From contig JADGKB010000011.1 in the NCBI GenBank assembly GCA_027604185.1, positions 62,001-126,000 of the forward strand: a DNA stretch of 64,000 nucleotides, written 5' to 3'. Source of the stretch: Boothiomyces macroporosus. Lineage: Eukaryota > Chytridiomycota > Chytridiomycetes > Rhizophydiales > Terramycetaceae. Every line of letters starts with the position of its first letter. Position 1 is the stretch's first letter. The position numbers and the translations under genes were made by a program. The notes beneath the pieces were generated by a model. It ran no database searches. It was not told the origin of the DNA and saw only the letters and a list, made by a program, of their open reading frames with translations. Below, piece after piece: positions 1-9,599 of this stretch.

Positions 1-318
1 GTGGTGAATAACACCAAGACCTCCATTTAACGCCATATGAACTGCCATTTCAGATTCTGTGACGGTATCCATAGGAGAGGACAACAGCGGGGTTTTAATC
101 TTGAATCTTTTTGTAATTTGAGTTTCCAAATTTACGATTGAAGCTGGGAAATCAATGTAACCAGGGAGGATGAGGAAATCATTATAAGTTAACCCGCCGG
201 ATATTTGAGCATCAAAAAGCTGAGTACCGGTGAGCCCATCGTTGGTTGGCTGCTGGAGTTTCTGCAAGAGTTCTTTGTTCTTTTGAGGGTCAGTAGATAA
301 AATCAATTCAGTAGACAT
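1..318 (-). CDS. Inosine-5'-monophosphate dehydrogenase (IMPDH), N-terminal part, cut by window edge
   Basis: The enzyme oxidises IMP to XMP with NAD+, the committed step of guanine nucleotide synthesis in the cytosol. The start codon is at 318-316 and 106 codons are open to the left edge; the rest of the gene lies outside. Recognisable family sequence is [18 protein letters not shown] at about residues 42-59, then [17 protein letters not shown] and NGGLGVIHH, which are the first barrel strands and the conserved SPMDTVTE block. No intron is seen in this part. The catalytic Cys loop and the CBS domains would lie in the missing portion. It is transcribed leftwards like the next gene, Misato, but 345 bases separate them, so they are probably separate units. 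Identification is firm. Confidence 0.95.
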   Translation of the reverse strand, partial: MSTELILSTDPQKNKELLQKLQQPTNDGLTGTQLFDAQISGGLTYNDFLILPGYIDFPASIVNLETQITKRFKIKTPLLSSPMDTVTESEMAVHMALNGGLGVIHH

Positions 319-663
319 TTGTAATAAATTAAGCCAAATTTTTTTTCATTTTTTTTTACTTGTATCCGTGTGGCGTATCGCCATGGAGCTTGAAAAGGGA
401 ATTTTACGGAAAATTTTAGATATATAGCTTTGATATATAGCCTCTACTAGATGATTAGATAGCGGAATGAAAATAAGCTATCCCAACAGTTCGTTAGCGT
501 AAATCAAGCAGGATGATTATGAACCTGACACGGATAACGATCTTGGAAGGTCAGTAGAATCTGAACCACACGGAAAAGAAACCCCCTTCTCGGTCGTCCT
601 TTGGAATACTTTACAAGGAACTTTGAAAGGTAAAACATTTATTTTAGTGCGTATGGAAACAGA
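319..663. other. Intergenic region between IMPDH and Misato
   Basis: These 345 bases hold no gene I can support. An A/T-rich block with T homopolymers sits just upstream of the IMPDH start and probably belongs to its promoter. On the + strand an open stretch at about 520-640 reads acidic residues and is followed by an 18-nt intron-like string at about 631-648. It has no start codon and runs into the end of Misato, so I do not call it. Confidence 0.5.
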
Positions 664-1925
664 CTATTCTTCAAAGTCATCACCAATAAACTCACCAAGT
701 CGTTCATGCATGTCTATCCACTCACTCTTATCAATACCATGTGCACCCTGTTCGAAATCTCTTCTTAAAGCAGGATCGAAATACAGATGATTAAAGTCAT
801 TGATCCTTCTGGCATAATCCAAGCAGCTTCCAAGTCCGACTTGAATCTCTTTGATTTCAAATTTAGGGAATCCCTTAAATTCAGTGAATGGATCAAACAA
901 GATGGATTTTGGCTTGGACTCTTTACCTCTGTAAAGCATGTATTCTTCATAGGTTCCTTCTTTATCAAGTGTCATATCCCACTTGTTGAACTCTAATCCT
1001 AATACCTTTCCAATTGAACTGTAATAATTCAAATCTATACGTCTGGAATCATTAAATCTGGTGGGCAGATTCAAGGATTCGATTCCTAATCCAATCAAAG
1101 CACTTTGCTGATAAAGAAATGAAAAATCTGACGAAATATCCCAATGGTTTACACTTGGAAGGTGAATTGGAATAAATGTCGCTTGTTCCAACAAGTTGTC
1201 TAACACTAGAATTTTGTTCATGTCAGAGAGTGTCTTTTGCTTTAAAGAATTAGTCTTGTTTTGCTAAATTAGCAAGAATTACCGTAATTCCATAAACCAC
1301 AATACTCTTACTGTATTCTTCGGCAAGATCAGTAACCATTCTGGACATTAAGCCTGAAAATCCATCGTCCAAGTCTGAAAATATTTGAAATCCTTGGGAA
1401 GTATCACATTCTTCCATTTGTTTACGGATCCCATCCTCAATATCGAGCGTCTAAATTAGCAAATATTACATGCTGCGGATCAATTTCTTGGTTGTAATAC
1501 TGGTACTTGTTTAGTTCATCGCCAAGAGTGAATTGGTTTATCTGGTAGACTGTATCCCTATCATAGTAGACGGAATTGAAATCAGATGCATATTCAGCAT
1601 TATTCAATGACTTTGTGTAATCTTTTTCTTCTGTTGCTTCGGATTCCAAATCTTTAATGAATTCAGAAGGCTCGTTTTCTTCTTGGCGAATTACTTGAAT
1701 TTTCCCATTCCAATTCACTTGTTCATCAGCCGCAGTTGTTGTTCCGACTGACTTGTTGTAGTCAATCATTAAGAGGCGGGGATAATATTGATCTTTGACT
1801 TGCTTGTACAACACCGAGTCATTGAAAAAAGTTTGCTGATTATAATAATTCCCAATTATATTGAAATAATGTGTTGTGACGAATGAGCTTTTGTGTCCAA
1901 ATGACAGCGTAACAATTTCCCTCAT
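664..1925 (-). CDS. Misato/Dml1 family protein (tubulin-like, mitochondrial inheritance)
   Basis: Exons: 1925-1470, 1450-1283, 1263-664 (407 aa). Both introns are 19 nt (1451-1469 and 1264-1282). The first is GTAATATTTGCTAATTTAG and the second differs from it at only two positions. The protein opens with MREIVTLSFGHKSSFVTTHY followed by a downstream FNIIGNYY, the conserved Misato segment II that resembles the tubulin/FtsZ N-terminus. The later PRLLMIDYNKSVG stretch also fits. Yeast Dml1 and animal Misato act in mitochondrial DNA partitioning and mitochondrial morphology; a GTPase activity is not established. The protein is somewhat shorter than the usual 475-570 aa. The first intron was needed to leave a frame that otherwise stops after DARY. 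Splicing restores frame through both joins. Confidence 0.88.
1451..1469 (-). other. 19-nt intron 1 of Misato, identical to SET-gene intron 3
   Basis: The sequence on the minus strand is GTAATATTTGCTAATTTAG. Exactly the same 19 bases form intron 3 of the SET-domain gene at 48536-48554 on the plus strand. It shows the window's intron pattern: GTAA donor, CTAAT branch-like motif, TTAG acceptor. The flanking exons join in frame only if it is removed. Confidence 0.88.
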
Positions 1926-2087
1926 TTTTCAGATCTGCAAATTTAAAATTTCCAAATTCAAAACCTCTGATTGGAAAATTGATACCAAGAATTCATTAAT
2001 CATCACATGTTAAGGCATTTAAGAAGATCACTGCAATTACTAGAATTTTCTATAGCATCGTGCAATTGGAAACCAAACGAAATTATA

Positions 2088-2570
2088 TTACAGGTTCAAT
2101 TGATAGAACGCAACGTCAATCCACTTTTCAAATTTATACCCCACTTTTGGAAAAGTTCCGACATAAACGAATCCGCACTTTTCGTGTAATTTGACTGACT
2201 TTTCGTTTGGAAGTGAAACACCTCCAATAACTGCTTTCTTTCCCATATCTTTTACTTTTTCAATCAAATCGGTATAAAGGATTGAACCGATGCCTTTCCC
2301 ACTTGCAGTGTGATCGAGATAGACAGTTAATTCTACTGTGAACCGGTACGCATATCTGGTTCTAAAAGTACTTGCATAGGCATATCCAAGAATCTTTCCA
2401 TCCTGCTCATAAACAATCCAAGGGAATTCCGATTGTGTCTTTGATATCCGATCCTTCATTTCCTCTACTTTAACCAGTTCCTCTTCAAATGTTATAACAG
2501 TGTTTTTGATGTAGTAGTTGTATATTGAAGCTATTTGTTCAGCATCTTCTAATCGTGCGCTTCGAATCAT
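2088..2570 (-). CDS. GNAT N-acetyltransferase, phosphinothricin/methionine-sulfone acetyltransferase-like
   Basis: A single-exon protein of 160 aa. It has the acetyl-CoA-binding GNAT fold with motif A near residues 91-98 (SGKGIGSI) and the family signatures IYNYYI near the N-terminus, RYAYRFTVELTVYLD, and LHEKCGFVYVG near the C-terminus. These match the bacterial Pat/MnaT/YwnH group, which acetylates the amino group of glutamate analogues such as phosphinothricin and methionine sulfoximine. Here the natural substrate is unknown and may be an amino acid or other small amine. Members of this family are far commoner in bacteria than in fungi and the gene lacks introns, so horizontal acquisition is possible but not shown. 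It lies between two intron-bearing eukaryotic genes. Confidence 0.9.
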   Translation of the reverse strand: MIRSARLEDAEQIASIYNYYIKNTVITFEEELVKVEEMKDRISKTQSEFPWIVYEQDGKILGYAYASTFRTRYAYRFTVELTVYLDHTASGKGIGSILYTDLIEKVKDMGKKAVIGGVSLPNEKSVKLHEKCGFVYVGTFPKVGYKFEKWIDVAFYQLNL

Positions 2571-2619
2571 GAAAAAATATCTGTGCAGTTCAACACTTGG
2601 AAATATTGCAATCGTTTAT

Positions 2620-3457
2620 TCATAGTTTGGAATATGTTCCTTTAGATTTTGACAATGCTGCGGTGGCAGCAGTGATTGTATCTGGTGAATTGAGCATCAC
2701 ACTGTTCCATACAGATACATATTTCAATCCATCATCAACTGAATGATCTCTAGAGTGCAAAAGAACTTCCTTGATTGATCTTGTAGCAATGGGTGGTTTA
2801 TCTCCAATCTCTACGGCTAATTTGAAACCTTCTTCAAATAGCTGTTTGGGATCTTCGTAGACTCTGCTTACCAATCCAAAATTCAATGCTTCTTTGGCAT
2901 CAAAGAATCTTCCCGTGAAACAAATATCATTAATCTGAATTAGAATCACTTACCCAACTATGGTTTCCTACCACTTTGGGCAACCGTTGTAAAGTTCCCA
3001 GATCTGCAGCTAATCCTACATCAACTTCTTTGACAGTAAATTTAGCATCAGCACTACATAGTCTGATATCACAAGCAGTGATTAAATCTATTCCTCCTCC
3101 GATACACAATCCATTAACACCAACTATGACGGGTTTCTTACATGCTTCAATAGCAGTAATTGAATCTTGCATTAATCCCAAATCAGTCATGAATTGAAAG
3201 GCTGCTCTTGCTGGATCCAAGTCTGTAGTCCCTGGAAACGAAACTGCTTCCTTCAAGTCTAATCCAGCAGTAAAATGTTTAAATGCCGAGACTAATAGAA
3301 TCGAACGAACTGAGGAATCTTCCTTAAGTCTGGTAAAGCAAGACAGTAGATCTTTGAAAAATTGCATGTTCATTGCATTCAACTTTGGTCTGTTCAAGTA
3401 TACTACAGCAACATAGTTTTTCAATTCAACTTTGATTGTTTTCAATTCAAATGACAT
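2620..3457 (-). CDS. Peroxisomal delta3,5-delta2,4-dienoyl-CoA isomerase (ECH1-like)
   Basis: Exons: 3457-2954 and 2934-2620 (272 aa), with one 19-nt intron (2935-2953). The crotonase fold is clear: the oxyanion-hole segment FTAGLDLKEA, then NGLCIGGGIDLITACDIR, then EVDVGLAADLGTLQRLPKVV. The Asp in AADLG and the EVDVG acid are typical of dienoyl-CoA isomerases rather than plain hydratases. The enzyme shifts conjugated double bonds so that unsaturated fatty acids with odd-position bonds can be beta-oxidised. The C-terminus is SKL, a canonical PTS1 peroxisomal import signal. PEX8, an import-machinery gene with its own PTS1-like tail, lies at 40.9-44.1 kb. Confidence 0.93.
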
Positions 3458-3601
3458 TTTTAGTAAACTTTGAGCGGGTGAACCGACAATATCCTCGTGA
3501 CTTTACTGAGCGTGATAATATCAATATTTATGATATTTCGCGTATTGACGGAAATGCGGGAATTCATTTAGTCAGCTGTTTCGATCCAAAGAAAAATTAA
3601 A

Positions 3602-3631
3602 ATGGCGTTCAGAAATGTTTCACACCAATGA
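3602..3631 (+). promoter_or_regulatory. Short upstream ORF whose stop overlaps the PAP2 start (ATGA)
   Basis: A nine-codon open frame, MAFRNVSHQ, begins 26 bases before the PAP2 start and ends in TGA. That TGA shares bases with the main start codon (ATGA, 3628-3631). Such an arrangement could permit re-initiation or limit translation. Whether the mRNA includes it is not visible in the DNA. Confidence 0.45.
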
Positions 3632-4365
3632 GCGAACTTGAAAATGGAACTATACTGATTCAAGACGATATTCAGAACTTGTCCCCAAAGCAAAAGACTT
3701 TGAAATCACTAATATTTTCCAGCACCACTCTAACTAGCATTTTGTTCTTTGGGATTTACCTAATTTGTGCGTTTACAGAGCCTTACAAGAGACCGTTCGA
3801 CCCAACAGACAAGTCAATTTCACATCCGCACTTGCCAGATATTGTAAAGATTTACCAAGTCTACATTTTTGTATTAATCCTTCCTATTATAGCATTTTCT
3901 TTGACAGGCCAAGTGCTAAAAGTAGTGGAATATTATTTGATTTACTTGGTGGGTATGACTATGAATATCGCCAGTAACGAGTTTATCAAGATTGTAGCTG
4001 GAAGACTCCGTCCAGACTTTTTGGATAGATGTAAACCACAGGGGGATGTGTGCACTGGAGATCCCAGTTTGGTATTGGATGGACGCAAGTCCTTTTTTTC
4101 TGGACACTCTTCTGGCTCATTCTATGTGTATACATTTGTGATGTTGTACATGTTCCATGAAGGGACCAAATTGCTTGGTCTATTGATAAAGAGAAGAATC
4201 AGCACTCCGTTTTGCTTATTTGCTGGAGTAGTTTTATTCTTTCTCCCTTCCTATGTAGCCATTTCTCGTACAGAGCAGTATGTACATTTCCCTACCGATG
4301 TCCTCACAGGTTCTCTGGTTGGAATTGGTATCGCATCTCTGGTCTTTTTTACAATGATGAAATAA
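3628..4365 (+). CDS. PAP2-family lipid phosphate phosphatase (LPP/Dpp1-like)
   Basis: A single-exon integral membrane protein of 245 aa. All three phosphatase signatures of the PAP2 superfamily are visible: the KIVAGRLRPDFLDRC segment (K-x6-RP), the SFFSGHSSG segment (SGH with the catalytic His), and SRTEQYVHFPTDV (SR-x5-H-x3-D, with the nucleophile His). About six hydrophobic segments surround them. Proteins of this group dephosphorylate phosphatidate, lysophosphatidate or diacylglycerol pyrophosphate on the lumenal or outer face of membranes. The chosen ATG overlaps the stop of a nine-codon upstream ORF. Seipin, another lipid-droplet or glycerolipid gene, lies 4 kb away, but I see no sign of shared regulation. 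Confidence 0.93.
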   Translation: MSELENGTILIQDDIQNLSPKQKTLKSLIFSSTTLTSILFFGIYLICAFTEPYKRPFDPTDKSISHPHLPDIVKIYQVYIFVLILPIIAFSLTGQVLKVVEYYLIYLVGMTMNIASNEFIKIVAGRLRPDFLDRCKPQGDVCTGDPSLVLDGRKSFFSGHSSGSFYVYTFVMLYMFHEGTKLLGLLIKRRISTPFCLFAGVVLFFLPSYVAISRTEQYVHFPTDVLTGSLVGIGIASLVFFTMMK

Positions 4366-4382
4366 ATATGCAGTAATGCCTT

Positions 4383-4865
4383 TTATTCTCTTTTAAGCAA
4401 TTTGGATGAAGTCACTCCCAAGAATAAGCGAAATTGGTTGTACACGTAGCCTACCAACGGTAATGCACCAACCATATCAGCAATAGACCAAAGATCTTCT
4501 TGTCTTCTAATAAGCCCACTAGCAGCGAATTCAAACTTTGTTACTGTTCTGACATGCAAGTAAAACATCCAGAAGATATTGTAGGAAATGGTAGCGTCAA
4601 TAACAACAACTTCGGCATCGTTCAAACTACTAGTTGTAATAGAATGTTTTTTGACCGTTATTTTCTTGAAATAAGTTAGAGCTCGAAACTGGGCTTTTAT
4701 GTCAGAGATTCCTGTAACTTTGACTAGCGGATCTGTGAATGAAGCGAGAGCAATGTAGTGTTCGGAAATGATCTTTTGCTGATTTGCGAGATTGGTGCTA
4801 CGATTACAAATTAATTACCTGAACAGCGCAGCATGTACTTTTTCCGCGATTTCAACTCTTGACAT
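4383..4865 (-). CDS. NTF2-like (SigF-like/SnoaL fold) small protein
   Basis: Exons: 4865-4819 and 4797-4383 (153 aa), with a 21-nt intron at 4798-4818. The N-terminus MSRVEIAEKVHAALFS joins in phase 2 to TNLANQQKIISEHYIALASF. Length, the early helix ending in Y-x-x-x-A-x-F-x-D-P, and the following alternating strands fit the NTF2-like cone fold found in short uncharacterised fungal proteins. No catalytic residue set can be assigned. The 3' end faces the PAP2 gene, whose stop is only 17 bases away, so the two transcripts must nearly meet or overlap. Function unknown; the family call is moderate. Confidence 0.65.
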
Positions 4866-4923
4866 GCAAGAAAATCAACCACATTTCACATGCAAGTTCA
4901 CAGACTAAAATTAAACGTTTTAT

Positions 4924-6096
4924 TCAACAGCAATGCTCTTTTTCTGCTTTGAAGTGCAATTTGGCTGTGAATGCTGGACCGCTAAATACAAAATTGCCAG
5001 CTGCTAAACCAAAGATTACTGAAAAAAATAAGCCGATATTGAATGACATGACCAGTAACATGCAAATATACGCAGCACCGATGGTAACAAATCTCAATGC
5101 AGATCTGCATAGTCTGATACTGAATGGCGACCAATAGGATTTCTGAGATTGATCAGGATAGACGTTCATCAATGGCGAATCTTCTTCCATTACTGGATGT
5201 GGGGGAGTACGCGGTCCATTAGATTCTTGTAATGAAATAGTATCTGGTTGCGGTAATCTAATTTCTTCCTCTTTATGCCTCCACTTTGCTTCCAATGATT
5301 GATTAAAGTACAACAGATACTCGTACCCAATACCAGTAAGAAAACAAAACAGACAAGCCAGAAAATAGCTGAATGAAGAGAATGGAACCCAAGATTGAAA
5401 CAAGACATAGTCCTTGATTCCCCAATGAAAGTACATTTTCATGGCTGGCCCGTTAACAGATAATTCAGGGTCGCAGAATGGTAGACTAGGATCCCAAGAG
5501 CACATTGTTCTATAATCACGGCATTGCGACATGTAAGGCATCTATATTTAAGAATAATTACAGCAATACACAAATCAGTGTACACTTTAAACACCTCACA
5601 CTTGTTCATTTTTGTTCCTTCACATTTCTCACATCCATCCATATCCATTTCATCACAAATATCTTGTCAACAACAAATACCTTTGACAAGCTCTTTCGCT
5701 CTTTTCGTTGTTGGTAACGATGGTATTGGCTTTTCTTCACTACATTGACGAACCATTGTATCTCTAGGACAAAGCTGGATCAGAGCAGATTTACCGAAAC
5801 GTATGGCTTGCATCCCTTCATTTTAGGCATATCTTCAGCGCAGATATCAGCCAGTAAAGAAAACGGAGTGCAGTAGGGATGATGCGAATATCCTTTATCA
5901 CTGCAATATTTTTTCATTGTACATCCTACATCAATTATAAAGAACCAGGCATTAGTGGCATTTGTTCGCATAAATCTGAAAGTGATGATTGTACTGTTTC
6001 CGGATCGAGTCTGAAATCTTTACAGTCGGATTGTTTTGGGTCTTGTGTACAATCTGTCGCATATGCAAGCGAAAATAGGGTTATAAGAAGCTTCAT
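4924..6096 (-). CDS. Ctr-type copper transporter with Cys-rich N-terminal ectodomain (p80-like)
   Basis: Exons: 6096-5946, 5925-5795, 5774-5681, 5662-5562, 5541-4924 (364 aa). Introns are 20, 20, 18 and 20 nt. After a signal peptide (MKLLITLFSLAYA) there are four short modules with Cys and a MP-x-M core (QMPLMPGC, EDMPKMKGC, a CSEE/CEKCEG region, MPYMSQC), then the Ctr core. The first Ctr helix starts after MKMYFHWGIKDYVLFQSW. The second contains MLLVMSFN, the MxxxM copper-path motif, and the third IGLFFSVIFGLAAGNF carries the GxxxG-like packing motif. The layout resembles Dictyostelium p80 and related endosomal/plasma membrane copper transporters. An earlier in-frame ATG at 6132 would bury the signal peptide, so 6096 is preferred. 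The first intron has a GTT donor. Confidence 0.88.
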
Positions 6097-6374
6097 TTTG
6101 AGTGAAAAATTTATGGCGCAAAAACACCTCATAAATTTTGAATAATGTTCTAAAGTGGGATTACTTTCTTAAATAACCAAAGGTAGTGATAAGTTCTTGG
6201 ACAAGCTGTCTGTGGGAAGAGCTTGTATCTCAATTTTAATGTTGAGCGTCCATTTCCAATAGCTTAATATCACTCAGGAGCGAGGTGCTCATTCCATGGA
6301 AAGCATTCCAGCCAATTACTAATTATAATTTTTTCTTTCAAACCTTGTTTGATCCCATTTTTTCTTTAAATCTA

Positions 6375-7545
6375 ATGTTGCCTGAAATCCCGTACTATAA
6401 ATTAATTATAGTGGTCAATTAGTCACAGATAGAAACAAACTGGGCGAATTAAGAGAAAAAATTGTTGGATTATTTGATCAGAATCTATCACCCAGAAGGT
6501 TTATTGGAGCACAACCTGTTTCGTTTGGGTCAGCACATTTGTCAGAATTACTACAAGAGGATTATTTTGTATCAGAGAAAGCAGATGGGATTCGATTACT
6601 ATTATATACCAGAACACTGCCAGACAGAAGGGTTGAAGCCTATTTAATAGACCGCAAGAATAACTACTATTACCATCACTTTGGACTGCCACTGCCAGGA
6701 TTAGAAAAATCGCATCTGAACACTGTTCTTGATGGGGAATTGGTTATCGATAGCGGTAGAGTATTCTGTATTTTATATAGAAACTGTTTATGGTTTTCGA
6801 TGCACTTTATATCCATGACAAGGATTTAACCGGAAAGCCATATACCAAGAGACTAGGAGTATTAAGAGATTAATTCAGTATTTAAGAGAGTCTGTCATCA
6901 AGCCATTCATGAAAAGCATGGAAAGAAACCCGGATTATGTGAGGAAATTCCCATTTGAAATTACTCAAAAACGAATAGAATTCTCTTATAATCTACATTG
7001 TGTATTTAGAGATATAGAAAAGTACAAACATGAAACTGATGGAATAATATTTACGAGTGCTGTTGCACCATATGCATTTGCAACATGTGATAAAATGTAA
7101 TTTAAAAAGTAATGAAGGCTCAAGTGGAAACCAGCGGAAGAGAATACCGTAGATTTCAAGATATTAAACAGTAATGGAGTGTATCATCTTGGAATACTAG
7201 TCAAGGATGATAATTACGAAGATTTTGGAGAGCTTACATTGGATGAAAAGACTGCCCAAAAGTAAATTTGAAATAATCCAGATGGAAAGATGATAAACCT
7301 TTTGGAAGGATTATTGAATGCAGATATGACCCAGATTGGCCGAATAACTGGAAGTTTTCCAGATTCCGAGATGATAAACTAACTTCCAACCATATTTCTG
7401 TATATCACAAGATTCTAGAGTCTATCCATGATAACGTCACTAAGGAACAGGTAATCACCGTTTGAAATAGTTGCTGGAAATCCGCTTGGATATTTATAAA
7501 CACTGGAAGCAGCGCGATCCACTAATAAAAGAACCTAGAAAGTAA
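6375..7545 (+). CDS. mRNA capping enzyme, guanylyltransferase subunit
   Basis: Exons: 6375-6391, 6412-6760, 6781-6858, 6879-7096, 7118-7261, 7282-7450, 7471-7545 (349 aa). There are six introns of 20-21 nt, and the first exon is only 17 bases. The nucleotidyltransferase motifs appear in order: EKADGIR (motif I, the Lys that accepts GMP), LDGELV (III), the F-DAL segment (IIIa), TDGIIF (IV), LKWKPAEENTVDF (V) and WKFSRFRDDK (VI in the OB fold). The protein transfers GMP to the diphosphate 5' end of nascent pre-mRNA in the nucleus. No RNA triphosphatase domain is attached, as in fungi where it is a separate protein. Length fits the family (yeast Ceg1 is 459, chlorella virus enzyme 330). Confidence 0.95.
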
Positions 7546-7579
7546 AAGTTGCATTTTTTCTTGATCTTGAATCTTTGCA

Positions 7580-8199
7580 ATGGCAGACGAATGGCACTCT
7601 CCAATTCCATCTCAGCAAAATCAAAATAAAATCGCTGCCGAGAATTTTGCTGAATCATTCGTGACGGACTTGACTTCACAAGGAGCATTCACTCAAAAGG
7701 TAAAAGGGAAATCGCTATTATTGGATACGCTCTCCAGCAAAGCAGCACCAAAAAGCAGAAAACTAAAGACACTGTCTAGAAAGAAAAGAAAGGAGCTGAA
7801 ACTGGATGAAATTACAAATACGCAGTACAGTACCTTTGAGCCACTACATGAACTATGGAAAGGATACATGGCTGAGTTACTGCAGGATAATACCGACTTG
7901 CCGACCAAGCTACTAAAGTGCGATTACCATGGGGCAATCATCACAGTTATTGAATCCAAAGTCCCTACAAACATTCATACTGCCGGAATTGTAGTAAAAG
8001 ATACAGAAAATATGTTTTATATTGTTACCAAAGAAAACTTGTTGAAGAGTAATTATTGTCTGATTTAGAAATACCCAAACAGAATCATATTTTTAGGGTT
8101 GAATTAACAAAGGCGATCATTTATGGTAATTTCTTTAGAGTGAGACCACAAGATCGAGCCAGTAGGAAATTCAAACCCAAGCCATCTGTAGAGCTGTAA
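7580..8199 (+). CDS. RNase P/MRP subunit Rpp29 (Pop4)
   Basis: Exons: 7580-8048 and 8069-8199 (199 aa), with a 20-nt intron. The C-terminal half is the Sm-like Rpp29 barrel: LLKCDYHGAIITVIESK, then GIVVKDTENMFYIVTKENLLKKIPK, then RVELTKAIIYGNFFRVRPQDR. A basic nuclear-localisation-like stretch KSRKLKTLSRKKRKELK precedes it. The protein is part of nuclear RNase P and RNase MRP, which process tRNA 5' leaders and rRNA. The upstream capping enzyme ends 34 bases before this start, so two RNA-processing genes lie head to tail. Intron removal joins the frame exactly at the conserved IPK turn. Confidence 0.92.
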
Positions 8200-8234
8200 T
8201 GTTTAAACAGTTTGGTAAATTTATCTATTTTTAA

Positions 8235-8315
8235 TAATCTCTATCAACTTTAAAGTTTAAATAATCTCTATCAACTTTAAAGTTTAAATAATCTCTATCA
8301 ACTTTAAAGTTTAAA
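8235..8315. repeat. Three tandem copies of a 27-bp unit with an internal 12-bp palindrome
   Basis: Three perfect 27-base units run without spacers. Each contains AACTTTAAAGTT, a perfect 12-base palindrome, so dimeric protein-binding sites recur every 27 bases. The array lies between the POP4 stop (8199) and the seipin start (8389). It could be part of the seipin promoter or simply a slippage array. Confidence 0.9.
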
Positions 8316-8388
8316 TAAACTCTAAGATCAACGTCTAGTCTATTGGCTCGTTTTATTTTTAACTTTAGAAAAAAAGTTTCCCCGCCTC

Positions 8389-9559
8389 ATGGATTATCTA
8401 GGAACATTGAAAAGTGCATTCGACTTTACAAAGGAAAAAGCAATACAGGGATATGAAATCTTCCTTGCCAAGGTTACTTCCAGAGAATCTCAAAAAGTAA
8501 TGGTGTCCTCCGTCGTACTAGGAAGCACAATTGCTGTGCTACTGATCTCTTCTATATTCATCTACATTCTTATCTACATTATTTCGATGCCAGTAGTTTC
8601 AAAGCAAGTCCCTATTTACTTGGATTACACTGGGTAAGAGCTAGTTTAATTTTGAAATCCTCTCGGTTCTTTAGATTTGACTACACAAACAGAAATCTAT
8701 GGATTATTGATGAAGCCAAACCAAAGATACAACTTGGCTGTTGATTTAACAGTCCCAGAAACTGATTACAACTTGATGTTGGGCAACTTTATGGTTACGA
8801 TGGAACTCACTGGAAAACACAACCAATCACTAGTCAAATCAACTCGACCAGTATTTTATATTAACCAAGGCTCATGTTTATTATAAATCTCAGCAACTAC
8901 GATTGTTATCTACTTTTTACAACTCTTTTTCATTACTGACTGGACGAGCCTTAGAATCACAGAATATTAGAGTAGATTTGATTGAAAACTTTCAAGAGCT
9001 ATCTTCAAACCCTGTGCGATTCGCCCATGTCGAAATATCTACACCAATTCAAACTTATGCCAGTCATTTAGTAATCAACACGCATTTCCAAGGATTGGCT
9101 TATTTCATGCACCACTGGTGGCTAACGACTGCTGTTTTCTTTATCACCAGTATAATGCTATCAGAAATACTCGTCGCTTCTTATATTTGGAATATTATCT
9201 TGGCATACTATGAAAAAATGGTATATCCTCCGCAAATTGAACAGTCAAACGAAACTTTATCAGAAAATGTTACTGCAACCGCTTTGGAAGAAGAAATTGA
9301 GGATACAGTTGAACGACAAAGCAACATTTCTTACTCTGAATATAGACCTCATAGCACTGGTAATTTCTCATATCCATACAAATCAGATGTACAACAAAAG
9401 AGAGAAACTGTATTTTTAGCAAAACGTCCTGAAGACCAATTGGTTCCTGAAGAAGCAGATACTCCTGATACGTTTTCCATTGGGACAGGCGTTTCAATCC
9501 AAGAAGAATTTGAAATGGATGGATTACTGGATGAAGAAGACAAAATGATTTTGGAATAA
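8389..9559 (+). CDS. Seipin (lipid-droplet biogenesis ER membrane protein)
   Basis: Exons: 8389-8633, 8655-8850, 8870-9559 (376 aa). Seipin oligomers sit at ER-lipid droplet contacts and control droplet growth. The first membrane helix is VLGSTIAVLLISSIFIYILIY. The lumenal beta-sandwich carries MKPNQRYNLAVDLTVPETDY and LGNFMVTMEL, the family's core motifs, then RPAHVYYKSQQLRLLSTFYN. The second helix follows HHWWLTTAVFF, and the acidic C-terminal tail is cytosolic. Intron 2 is 19 nt with an AAG acceptor. Intron 1 (8634-8654, 21 nt) ends in TTTG, not AG. Only this boundary gives an open frame and a natural DYTGNPLGSLDL join; the AG at 8674 gives a stop. See findings. Confidence 0.9.
8634..8654 (+). 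other. Putative GT-TG intron (intron 1 of seipin, 21 nt)
   Basis: The donor is GTAAG, a TTTAAT branch-like motif follows, and the intron ends TTTG. Removing these 21 bases restores the frame through to the conserved seipin core. Using the next AG, at 8673-8674, gives 41 nt and shifts into a frame that ends within 25 codons. A sequencing error that turned TTTAG into TTTTG cannot be excluded. Confidence 0.65.
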
Positions 9560-9599
9560 TATATTTAAATTGGTATTTTAGAAATATCTATATACGGAA

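Noticed and set aside
8235..8315. CRISPR-like array
   Set aside because: The 27-bp units are directly adjacent with no spacers, and the genome is eukaryotic.
8634..8674. 41-nt intron with AG acceptor in seipin
   Set aside because: It would shift the frame and stop within 25 codons, and it would be twice as long as nearly every other intron in the window.
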